Origin: Legionella fairfieldensis ATCC 49588 | GTDB lineage: Bacteria; Pseudomonadota; Gammaproteobacteria; Legionellales; Legionellaceae | Direction of reading: 5' to 3' | DNA: 64,000 bases | Assembly (NCBI RefSeq): GCF_000621525.1 | Contig: NZ_JHYC01000009.1 | Coordinates: forward strand, 1 to 64,000 | Part shown: positions 18,067 to 26,115 of the stretch, in pieces | Position numbering within the stretch: the first letter of the stretch is position 1 | Layout: each line of letters begins with the position of its first letter | Program-made: the position numbers and the translations under genes | Notes under the pieces: model-generated | The model's input: the letters and a program-made list of their open reading frames with translations, nothing else | Told to the model about the DNA's origin: nothing | Databases searched by the model: none

Positions 18067-18798
18067 TTACTCCTGAAACGCTAACTTAAACCCGGCCGCC
18101 ATTGCATCATTGTGAAACATTTTAACAGTTTCAAGCGAATAATCCTCCAAATCATACCCAACGAGAACCCGCTTTTTCAGAATATCTTTCGTTACCGTAA
18201 TAATATGACAACCAATGGAATCAGCCTGAAAGATATTAAATAATTCACGTGGACTGGCCCAGATTAATTCCGATAACGGGTTAATTTTAATCATGTCAAG
18301 CGCTGCTTGCATGAGAGGGAGCGGGTCTTGTCCTGTGTCCGCAATGCGTCCGGCAAATACCGACACATAACTTGGTACCACAGGTGAAAGCGCCAGACTA
18401 ACCGCGCGCACCTGTTCCAATGTCATGACGGCAGTAATATTTAATTTAATATTTTGTGCCACTAATTTTTTAATCAGTGGAAAAGAGGGTTCACCACGAG
18501 TATTCGTAATTGGAATTTTTACATACACGTGCTCGCCGAAAGCAGCGATCCGCAACGCTTGTTGTTCCATTTCGGCGAAATCATCAGAAAATACCCCAAA
18601 CGAAACAGGCTTATCGGGTATAAAAGCAAGAATTTCCCTGGCAAAAGCTGAAAAATCAACCACGCCTTCTTTACGCATAAGGGTAGGGTTTGTCGTTATT
18701 CCTTTAATCCAGGGATTATGACGTATTTCCAATAACTCGGCCTTATCCGCACTATCAAAAAATACTTTTACTTTCAACTGTTCAATTTTTTCATTCAT
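18067..18798 (-). CDS. Transaldolase-family protein
   Basis: The 243-residue protein has the small transaldolase pattern: VKVFFDSADKAEL, IKGITTNPTLMRKEG, the Schiff-base lysine in EHVYVKIPIT, NITAVMTLEQ and SVFAGRIADTG. Such enzymes move a dihydroxyacetone unit between sugars. The gene overlaps the GmhA-like gene by 8 bp and lies 2 bp from hddA. That suggests it feeds or tunes sedoheptulose 7-phosphate for heptose synthesis rather than serving the central pentose phosphate pathway. This job is inferred from context. Confidence 0.82.
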   Translation of the reverse strand: MNEKIEQLKVKVFFDSADKAELLEIRHNPWIKGITTNPTLMRKEGVVDFSAFAREILAFIPDKPVSFGVFSDDFAEMEQQALRIAAFGEHVYVKIPITNTRGEPSFPLIKKLVAQNIKLNITAVMTLEQVRAVSLALSPVVPSYVSVFAGRIADTGQDPLPLMQAALDMIKINPLSELIWASPRELFNIFQADSIGCHIITVTKDILKKRVLVGYDLEDYSLETVKMFHNDAMAAGFKLAFQE

Positions 18799-19405
18799 AC
18801 ATTTCCTGAGTACATTCTTCCTGACGGTTCCTGGGATTTATTTTTAACAACGGGTGCGATACCAGCAAATGCCAGATAACAGCCTGCAAGGCTTCTGTAT
18901 GAGGTGTTATTGTTTCAACATTCACTGTCGGCACAATAAGACATACATCAGCTATTTGTCCTGTATACCCTCCATCCCGTCCCACAATCCCTGTTATTTT
19001 CGCCTCTACTTTTTTTGCATACTGTAGTGCGGTAACCAAATTGGGACTAATGTTGTTACCGGGATGCCCTCCACCCACTGAAAGGATAAAAACTGCATCA
19101 TTGGCAGAAAGTCTGGATATTTTCAACCATTCAACAAACGTGGTTATCCAGCCATCATCATTGGTACGCGCTGTAAGCTCAGCAACATTATCCGTTGGCG
19201 CATACGATTCAATACCGGCTATTTTACGAAAATCATTGACCGCATGAGAACAGTTAGCCGCGCTACCGCCAACGCCCAAGAAAAACAGACGTCCTTTTTT
19301 TTCCCGAAGCTCACAAAGAAGATTGACCATTTTCCCAATTGCATTAACATCTACCTGATTAAGAATTTCTTTTGTTTCGTTCAAATATTGTTGGATATAA
19401 CTCAT
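18791..19405 (-). CDS. gmhA: SIS-domain sugar-phosphate isomerase (GmhA-like)
   Basis: The 204-residue protein has a SIS fold with FFLGVGGSAANCSHAVNDF and SVGGGHPGNNIS, as in sedoheptulose 7-phosphate isomerase. That enzyme makes D-glycero-D-manno-heptose 7-phosphate. The start at 19405 (MSYIQQYL) follows AAAGGA; the ATG 18 bases upstream has no such site. It leads the gmhA-transaldolase-hddA gene string. It could instead act on a related sugar phosphate. Confidence 0.78.
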   Translation of the reverse strand: MSYIQQYLNETKEILNQVDVNAIGKMVNLLCELREKKGRLFFLGVGGSAANCSHAVNDFRKIAGIESYAPTDNVAELTARTNDDGWITTFVEWLKISRLSANDAVFILSVGGGHPGNNISPNLVTALQYAKKVEAKITGIVGRDGGYTGQIADVCLIVPTVNVETITPHTEALQAVIWHLLVSHPLLKINPRNRQEECTQEMYE

Positions 19406-19521
19406 TGTTTTCCTTTTAAACAACCATTTAAAATCAAACAGTTAATTCCCGCGAAGAGGTCAACTAACTATAAATATTTTTGCCATTCATTGTAAAGGAG
19501 GTTTTAAGAGGTTAACGTCTG

Positions 19522-20214
19522 TCATGAAAAATGCAACCGCATTTTTACAATTCTTTTTATAGTCCACCATAAACTATCCCAACTTTCCAATTTACTCTCC
19601 CCTATTCTTTCTCGATAATCAATAAATACCGTATGAACCTTATAGCCAAAAATCAAGGGCTTTAAAAGCAGCTCTACCGGTAATGCAGCGCCGTTTGCTT
19701 CAAATTGCAACGCATCAAGCATACTTTTACGATAAGCACGCATTCCGCTATGAAGATCAGTAATTCGTTTAAAAAATAATATACTTGCCAACCAGGCAAA
19801 CGAGATATTGGCCATATAATTCAGCCAGGGCATTGCTTCAGGCTTTTTTTTCAGACGGGATGCGTCAACTAAATCATACCCCTTATTCAGAATGAGCGAA
19901 GCAAGCTCGGGAATTCGTTCGGCGGGGTAAGTATTATCACAGTCCAGGGTAATAATGACATCACGAGTCGCTTCTCGAAGCGCCCGCTCCATTGCAGGAC
20001 CATAGCCGCGGGGCGGGAACTGGGAAATGACTCGCGCTCCCTGTTGTGCAGCAATAAGCGCTGTCTTGTCCTGGCTTGAATCAACAATAAGAATTTCCGC
20101 TGCCGGAACAATTGTCTTGATATCGTTAATGACCTTTGCTACCGCATTTTCTTCATTTCGGGTAATCATGGCAATAGTAATTAACTCTCCTTGAGAGTCC
20201 ACAGGAAAAATCAT
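19522..20214 (-). CDS. Family 2 glycosyltransferase (DPM1-like)
   Basis: The 230 residues form a GT-A domain. It has IAMITRNEENAVAKVI at the start, the metal/sugar-nucleotide motif TLDCDNTYPAERI (about residue 90) and the acceptor-side motif DLHSGMRAYRKSM. No membrane helix is present. It resembles polyprenyl-phosphate sugar transferases, so it may make a lipid-linked sugar that the membrane protein at 15680 could use. The ATG overlaps the end of the flavin oxidoreductase gene by 4 bp, so the two are coupled. Confidence 0.8.
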   Translation of the reverse strand: MIFPVDSQGELITIAMITRNEENAVAKVINDIKTIVPAAEILIVDSSQDKTALIAAQQGARVISQFPPRGYGPAMERALREATRDVIITLDCDNTYPAERIPELASLILNKGYDLVDASRLKKKPEAMPWLNYMANISFAWLASILFFKRITDLHSGMRAYRKSMLDALQFEANGAALPVELLLKPLIFGYKVHTVFIDYRERIGESKLESWDSLWWTIKRIVKMRLHFS

Positions 20215-21644
20215 TCATGGTTCTCCATTTGTAATTTTTTTAATTCTTTATTCGGGGATTGACGTATTCTGGCTAACGCTTGTTTTAAATAACGGGATTT
20301 GGTGTGAAGCGAATTGATTGGATCGCCATTCAATGCGGCTGCAAGCCTGATAGCGCTGGCCACTGCCATATCGACATTAATATATTCAAAATAGCTAAAA
20401 CGACCGAGCAAATGAATACCCAGAGACGCAAACCATTTTCTTATCAATTGGGCATTTTCTTCATAACCTACGTCATACACTACATAAGATTGCTCTACTC
20501 GATCCACTTTTTCGCAGACAATAAACTCATCAGCGGGTAATAATTGACGTATCTGTAAATGATGCTTTGTATGAGTCAAAATCTCTGCATCCGATTTGTA
20601 CCAGATTTCCGAATTTTTAGCACAGGTAATTTCTGCCTGTAAACTCCAATGACCTTGAGGGCCGTTAGCTGCGGAAAAAGTACAAGGATAACTGATTCGA
20701 TTCACCCGGAATTCCTCTTCAGGAAAATAAACAGCAGTATACTGGGTTGTATCTACTCCTCGGATACCAAAAGACAGGATTATCATCGGATTAACAATTA
20801 ATTTTTCCGCAGCAGCCTTAATTTCATCAGGAACAGGTTCCTCCATTTTCTGAATCAATGCGTGCAGTGGCATGGTGCTAATCACTTGTTCATATTCCTT
20901 TCTGTTACCCTGACTATCAAACAATTGTATCCTGCCATTAACCCGCCGGATTTTATCGACAGTGAACTGGTAGTTAATAGTCGTTGGATTTTTCCATGCT
21001 TCACAAATCGCCTGATAGCCTCCTGTTTTTGGATAATGATAGTAGAGCTGATGCAAATAACCTTCGGTGGTATACCCCAATGACGACTTCAAAATATCTT
21101 CAGGAACCGGCGTAGGGATACGATCTGCCATCGACATGGAAAGCCGCTCCACCGGAATATTCCATACTTTTTCATTGTAGGGAAACAAATACCGTGAGCA
21201 AATTCCTTCTCCAAACGTTTTTAAAAACCATTCTTTCATGTTAGCGGGATTGGTATATTTTTCTTTGTAAGGATTAAATAGAAAATGACGAATACAATCA
21301 TAGTTATCGTCGAGTGCAAGCGATTTTAAGTCATTTTCAAACGGATAATTAATCATGCGGTTCTTATAGGAAATTTTATTGTTGCGTCGACAGCATGCAA
21401 CATTATCACCCAAAGTAGCCAAGATAAAATCGAGAATAGCCTTGTCACGGGAAAAAAGGATGTGAGGCCCGTAATCAAAAGTAAACCCATTAATAACAAA
21501 GGAAGAAGCATGGCCACCTACATGAGATTTGCTTTCCAGTACCTCCGGTTTGTTATTTAAAAAAAGACTGACCGCCAAACCTGAAGGACCTGCACCAATC
21601 ACTGCAAGACGAGAAGGTGAATTTGCCGTATGCTTATTGTTCAT
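20211..21644 (-). CDS. FAD-dependent oxidoreductase (amine oxidase/UDP-galactopyranose mutase-like)
   Basis: This 477-residue flavoprotein has the dinucleotide site AVIGAGPSGLAVSLFL near the N-terminus, then SHVGGHASSF and FDYGPHILFS, as in proteins related to protoporphyrinogen oxidase and UDP-galactopyranose mutase. Genes of this type in polysaccharide loci alter sugars or lipid-linked sugars. It begins a two-gene minus-strand unit with the GT2 gene and is divergent from the nucleotidyltransferase gene (100 bp shared promoter region). Its substrate is not known. Confidence 0.75.
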   Translation of the reverse strand: MNNKHTANSPSRLAVIGAGPSGLAVSLFLNNKPEVLESKSHVGGHASSFVINGFTFDYGPHILFSRDKAILDFILATLGDNVACCRRNNKISYKNRMINYPFENDLKSLALDDNYDCIRHFLFNPYKEKYTNPANMKEWFLKTFGEGICSRYLFPYNEKVWNIPVERLSMSMADRIPTPVPEDILKSSLGYTTEGYLHQLYYHYPKTGGYQAICEAWKNPTTINYQFTVDKIRRVNGRIQLFDSQGNRKEYEQVISTMPLHALIQKMEEPVPDEIKAAAEKLIVNPMIILSFGIRGVDTTQYTAVYFPEEEFRVNRISYPCTFSAANGPQGHWSLQAEITCAKNSEIWYKSDAEILTHTKHHLQIRQLLPADEFIVCEKVDRVEQSYVVYDVGYEENAQLIRKWFASLGIHLLGRFSYFEYINVDMAVASAIRLAAALNGDPINSLHTKSRYLKQALARIRQSPNKELKKLQMENHE

Positions 21645-21744
21645 TAATAACCTGCTTTGTCATGAACTACAAAGTTTTAATTGATATCATTATATTTTGT
21701 CAGGTGCAAATTGCCATTAACACGCTAATGCCAGAGGAGCCGCT

Positions 21745-22434
21745 ATGAGTTTGCCCGTTGTTATTTTAGCAGGAGGGTTAGCAACACGATTATATCCCCT
21801 GACTCGACAAATCCCCAAGTCTCTTGTAAAGGTAGCGGGAGACTATTTCATCGCTCACCAGCTTCGTTATCTTGGACAACAGGGAATATCTCAGGTAGTG
21901 CTTTGTCTGGGTCACCTCGGTGAACAAATTGAATCCATTATTGGCAACGGCTCTGCCTATGATTTAACAGTACGCTATTCTTGGGATGGGCCTCACCTGC
22001 GAGGCACTGGCGGCGCTTTAAAACAAGCACTCCCTTTGCTTGGCGATGCTTTTTTTGTGCTCTATGGTGATTCTTATCTTCCTATTGATTTTTCAGCCGT
22101 GGAAAAAATTTTTCATGCAAACAGCAAACAGGCATTAATGACTGTTTTTAAAAATAAAAATCAATGGGATAAGAGTAATGTACGTCTGGATAAAAATCTT
22201 GTTATTGAATATAACAAACATCAACCAGGACATGACTTGGAATACATTGATTATGGATTAAGTATCCTGTCAGCCTCTGCTGTAAGGAATTATCCCGGTG
22301 AATCGTTTGATTTAGCCAGTCTGTATCAGGATTTGTCCTTTCGCAATGAATTAACAGGTTATGAAGTATTTGAACGGTTCTATGAAATTGGTTCTTTTGA
22401 AGGGCTAAATGAACTAAAAAACAAATTCAATTAG
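21745..22434 (+). CDS. Sugar-1-phosphate nucleotidyltransferase
   Basis: The 229-residue protein opens with the nucleotidyltransferase signature ILAGGLATRLYPLTRQIPK, then VLYGDSYLP with the metal-binding Asp (about residue 110). It transfers a nucleotide to a sugar 1-phosphate. In the neighbourhood of GmhA- and HddA-like genes an HddC role (GDP-heptose formation) is likely, but the sequence also fits glucose- or mannose-1-phosphate enzymes. The ATG follows AGAGGAG. No phosphatase (GmhB) gene is seen nearby. Confidence 0.8.
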   Translation: MSLPVVILAGGLATRLYPLTRQIPKSLVKVAGDYFIAHQLRYLGQQGISQVVLCLGHLGEQIESIIGNGSAYDLTVRYSWDGPHLRGTGGALKQALPLLGDAFFVLYGDSYLPIDFSAVEKIFHANSKQALMTVFKNKNQWDKSNVRLDKNLVIEYNKHQPGHDLEYIDYGLSILSASAVRNYPGESFDLASLYQDLSFRNELTGYEVFERFYEIGSFEGLNELKNKFN

Positions 22435-22600
22435 CGTCTTCACATTCGCTCCAGGAATAAAAGTCAAGACGACTTCTTTTCATTTTTCTATAAAATGTGT
22501 GTGGGCAATCTTGTACCTGGCACGTTTAAATTTTTGATACTCCTGTAAGGCACGAGGCTGGTCATTGATTAGTTATTCGTTCTTTTTTTAGACCAATAAC

Positions 22601-24793
22601 CTATCCAAAATTAACTTGATCGCCCCCTGTTTTTGCAACAGTATCCTGTTCAAGATTCAATGATATTTCTTTGTATTTACTGCCGGGTGAAAATAAACTC
22701 ATTTGAGTTACACTTGCTATTGTTTGTGAAAGGCTTGAGGTATGAGCAGATAAATCTCTAATAATCTTTTGTGCAATCAGTTTTTCATAGAGATCAGGGC
22801 TATTTTTTTGTATGTAACTCTGTAATAAGTTGTGCTCTTGTAATAATTGTTTTATTCCTTTATGAGTGCGGCCGGTTAATAATGTCATTGTTTTAATATT
22901 TTCTTTTGATGCATTTTTTAAGATATCAAAATCTTTGGGGAATAAATCGTCTAACTGATCCAGTTTATCCTGTTCCAAATCGACTAGTACAATATTTTCT
23001 CGACCGTCAAAATAAAATAGTTCTTTTTGAAATAAAATATATCCCGATTTATTTGGTAACAATCGTTGTATATCATCAATCAACATGTATTGCGGATTTT
23101 TATCTATTCTAATTATTCCGCACTTTCCTTTATCTAACATTAATCCATATTGAGCAACTTCTTTTGACAATTCGAGCACTATATTTTTCTTATCCGAAGA
23201 TGATTGTGGCTCATTAGACGACACTTCAAATGAATTTAAAATAGATCCTAATAATGTTTGAGGAAACAATAATTGCCAAAGCATAATCTGTTTTAATTCA
23301 TTATCTTTTATAGTTGAAACCAAATTTATCAGGCGTTCTCTTAGTTGTTTTTTTTCAGGGGTAGTATATTGTATATGATTTATAGAAAAAGAATTGTTTT
23401 TCCATATTTGTTCGTTAATTAAAACACGTAAAAAATCTTCGCGAAAACGATACGTAATAGTATCTGGATGAGCTTTTTCTAATAAACTGAAACATACATT
23501 TCTGGCAAGTTTATACTTACCCAGATAGTTTGCAGCAATAGCTAAAACTGTCATGTCTTCCAAATTTTTTTCTGGCTTGTCAGATAATTCATTAAAAGCA
23601 TTATTCAAGCCCATTTCTTGAACCAGATAGAATATTGATTCTTCTATAGGTAATGCATCAGGGTTTTCCATCTCACTAATATAAGCACTATATTTACAAG
23701 TTTTTTCCATATTAATCAAAAGATAAGTACATAAAGATAAATATCGGGTTGTATCTTCACGACACCATTTTTGAGATAAATGTTTCCAATATTCCTCTGA
23801 GTCTGGTTTATTTTTAAAGTATGTATTTTGTCGCATACAAAACTGAATAACCGGATTTTTAAGAGTCAATTCATAGGACCTCTCGCATAACTCTGACATA
23901 CGAAAAAACTCAATCATACACTTGTTGACCTTCCTATATTCTTTTTGTTGTATATAAAGCAAGGCAAGATTGTAATAAGTGATCTTATTCTCGGGGTTCA
24001 ATTCACAGGATTTTTCGAAAACGTTTATGGCTTGTGGAATTTCATTAGCTGCACAATAAGCTTCTCCTAAATTATTGTAGCCAATGGCATGATCGGGATT
24101 TAATGCAATATCATTTTTGTAAGCTTCAATAGCTTCCTGGAAATTATTTTGGGCGAAGCAGATATTACCACGGTAAAAATGAGCGCAACGATGAGCAGGA
24201 TTTAATTTGATAGCTTCTTCGTAAGCTGCATTAGCTTTTTTCGTCTCATTTAGAGCAGAGTATATTTCGGCCAGGTAATAATGAGCATCAGCTTCACGAA
24301 GGTTAGTATGACGTGTGCCGGAAAAAAGATCAGGAAATATGAAATCGTAAGAATGGTTACTAATAGAAGCTATGGTGGCTCTCGTAAAACATTCAATAGC
24401 GAGCGAAAATTTCTTTTGAGCAGAGTAGGCAATTCCAAGATTTAAAAAAGCCTTGTCGTAACCCCATACAAAAAAGAAATCAAGGCATTTTTCAAAAGCC
24501 TCTATGGCTTCTGGTATCTTTTTTTGAGCATAATAAGCCTCACCCAATTTATTATAGGCTGCAGCTCGTCCGCTCGCTGTTTTAGGATGTAATTCAATAC
24601 CTTTTTCGTAGGCAATACACGCTTCGAGAAATAATTGTTGAGCATAATAAGTTTCACCTAAGCGATAATAGGCATCCCCGTTTTTTGGATCGCTTTCGAT
24701 AGCATTTTGATTGTCTTTAATTATTTTCTGAAATTTTTCCTGGCTGGAAGAAGCAACAGCTTCATAGAGATCTTGATAAAATTGACTATTCAT
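22601..24793 (-). CDS. TPR-repeat protein with unknown C-terminal half
   Basis: The first 300 or so residues of this 730-residue protein are about seven tetratricopeptide repeats, with recurring pieces such as YYRLGETYYAQ, AAYNKLGEAYYAQKKIPEAIEAFEK and GYNNLGEAYCA. These form a helical surface for protein partners. Residues 300-730 are soluble, mostly helical, and not assigned. No signal peptide or membrane segment is seen. The C-terminus (EISLNLEQDTVAKTGG) is polar. It could be a cytoplasmic adaptor or a secreted effector; I cannot decide. Confidence 0.7.
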   Translation of the reverse strand: MNSQFYQDLYEAVASSSQEKFQKIIKDNQNAIESDPKNGDAYYRLGETYYAQQLFLEACIAYEKGIELHPKTASGRAAAYNKLGEAYYAQKKIPEAIEAFEKCLDFFFVWGYDKAFLNLGIAYSAQKKFSLAIECFTRATIASISNHSYDFIFPDLFSGTRHTNLREADAHYYLAEIYSALNETKKANAAYEEAIKLNPAHRCAHFYRGNICFAQNNFQEAIEAYKNDIALNPDHAIGYNNLGEAYCAANEIPQAINVFEKSCELNPENKITYYNLALLYIQQKEYRKVNKCMIEFFRMSELCERSYELTLKNPVIQFCMRQNTYFKNKPDSEEYWKHLSQKWCREDTTRYLSLCTYLLINMEKTCKYSAYISEMENPDALPIEESIFYLVQEMGLNNAFNELSDKPEKNLEDMTVLAIAANYLGKYKLARNVCFSLLEKAHPDTITYRFREDFLRVLINEQIWKNNSFSINHIQYTTPEKKQLRERLINLVSTIKDNELKQIMLWQLLFPQTLLGSILNSFEVSSNEPQSSSDKKNIVLELSKEVAQYGLMLDKGKCGIIRIDKNPQYMLIDDIQRLLPNKSGYILFQKELFYFDGRENIVLVDLEQDKLDQLDDLFPKDFDILKNASKENIKTMTLLTGRTHKGIKQLLQEHNLLQSYIQKNSPDLYEKLIAQKIIRDLSAHTSSLSQTIASVTQMSLFSPGSKYKEISLNLEQDTVAKTGGDQVNFG

Positions 24794-24979
24794 TTAAATA
24801 TTTCTCTTTATTAGGGCGCGTGAAGAAGAGCGCTGTATTATAATTAACCATCTTGATTGCGACGAGAGCTACAAGAGAATGCTTGCTAATTGGTAATACC
24901 TAATTTGTGCTAATATCATACCATTTAAATTTTGAATTTTTCTGCAAATAAAGATAAAACTTACAACTTACTCCTTCAA

Positions 24980-25828
24980 TCAGGGATAAAAATTACAAAA
25001 GGAGGGCGTATTTGTGAATTTCATTGTCTTTTTTTCCTCAGCTGTAGGCACTGTAATTGGAGGAGCGGGATTTTTTAGCGCTTCAGTTAAGCTAATAAAT
25101 TTATACCCTTTTCTTTTGTACATTTCCAAAACATCTTCCAAGACATAACTATTAAAAAGATTGGCATGAAGTAATAATATTTGTCGAGTCCCTTGCCCTT
25201 CTTCTACCGCTCTTTTTTCCGCCTGTAACGTTTGTTGCCAAATATGATTTAAATAAAATAATTTAAGAGCGCTAACAGACGTTTCTCTTAAAGGAATCGG
25301 GATTTTATACAGGAAGGCATTAAAATCATAATCCCTGCTATCAATCGTTACAGGGGCAACAATGTAATGATGGGCATTCAGATAAGCACAGACTTTTTGA
25401 TTGGTAGCAACATCACCCTCAGCAAGATAAGGATAACGAAAATATTTAGGTTCAGTAAGGATTGGCGCAAGGATTTTATCAGCACGATCTATATCAGCAA
25501 TGTATTCATTGGCATTCGTTTGATTTAAATTATAGTGGGAATAAGTATGATTACCGAGCAGAAACCCTGCCTGGCGAAATTGTTCAAGAAACGCCCATTG
25601 TCCTTGTTCTATTGCCCCAGCTATCACAAAGCCTGTGACTGGAACCTGATATTTTGTAAACGCCTGTACGATGTTATTAAAACGCTTTCTGGCTAATAAT
25701 TGATTCTCCGGAGTATTCATTTTTGAGGCAACAAGCGGCAAATCATCAAGAGTAATGGCAATTTCACGTACTTGGGCAAAACACCAGGAAGAAAACAGAA
25801 TGGCGGAAAGAGCTAACAATTTAATCAT
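24980..25828 (-). CDS. Secreted NodB-type polysaccharide deacetylase, second copy
   Basis: This paralogue of the protein at 1190-2020 shares long identical stretches, such as ADKILA and LTEPKYFRYPYLA. It has a signal peptide (MIKLLALSAILFSSWCFA), ITLDDLP with Asp28/Asp29, and the metal motif HTYSH at residues 94-98. The start at 25828 gives the cleanest signal peptide; an ATG 18 bases upstream is also in frame. Two copies near a polysaccharide locus suggest surface-glycan trimming. Confidence 0.8.
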   Translation of the reverse strand: MIKLLALSAILFSSWCFAQVREIAITLDDLPLVASKMNTPENQLLARKRFNNIVQAFTKYQVPVTGFVIAGAIEQGQWAFLEQFRQAGFLLGNHTYSHYNLNQTNANEYIADIDRADKILAPILTEPKYFRYPYLAEGDVATNQKVCAYLNAHHYIVAPVTIDSRDYDFNAFLYKIPIPLRETSVSALKLFYLNHIWQQTLQAEKRAVEEGQGTRQILLLHANLFNSYVLEDVLEMYKRKGYKFISLTEALKNPAPPITVPTAEEKKTMKFTNTPSFCNFYP

Positions 25829-26061
25829 CGATAATCCATTATCCATCCACTTGCTATTATTTATCTAAGTGTATCATAAAAAAATAATTATGCTCATAAA
25901 TTATGCAATAACAGGATAAGTTACTTTTGTGCGGACATCAATGCCGCCAAAAACATATTAGCGCCAGGCATTCTTTACAAACAAAAACTCATACACCCAG
26001 TAGCACACTCCTTTAGCCAAAATAATTGAGCGGTGATTGTTTTATGAAGGCAGAGGTAATT

Positions 26062-26113
26062 CCCCTCAAAATGAGGGGATCACTATTGAGGGGATCACTA
26101 TAGTGCGATCCCC
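26062..26113. terminator. Hairpins after enhC, including a short direct repeat
   Basis: CCCCTCA pairs with TGAGGGG across AAA (26062-26078). A second hairpin pairs GGGGATC with GATCCCC (about 26090-26113), right after the enhC stop on the minus strand. The unit GAGGGGATCACTAT is repeated twice between them. No long T-run is present, so a terminator role is likely but not sure. Confidence 0.45.
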
Positions 26114-26115
26114 GT

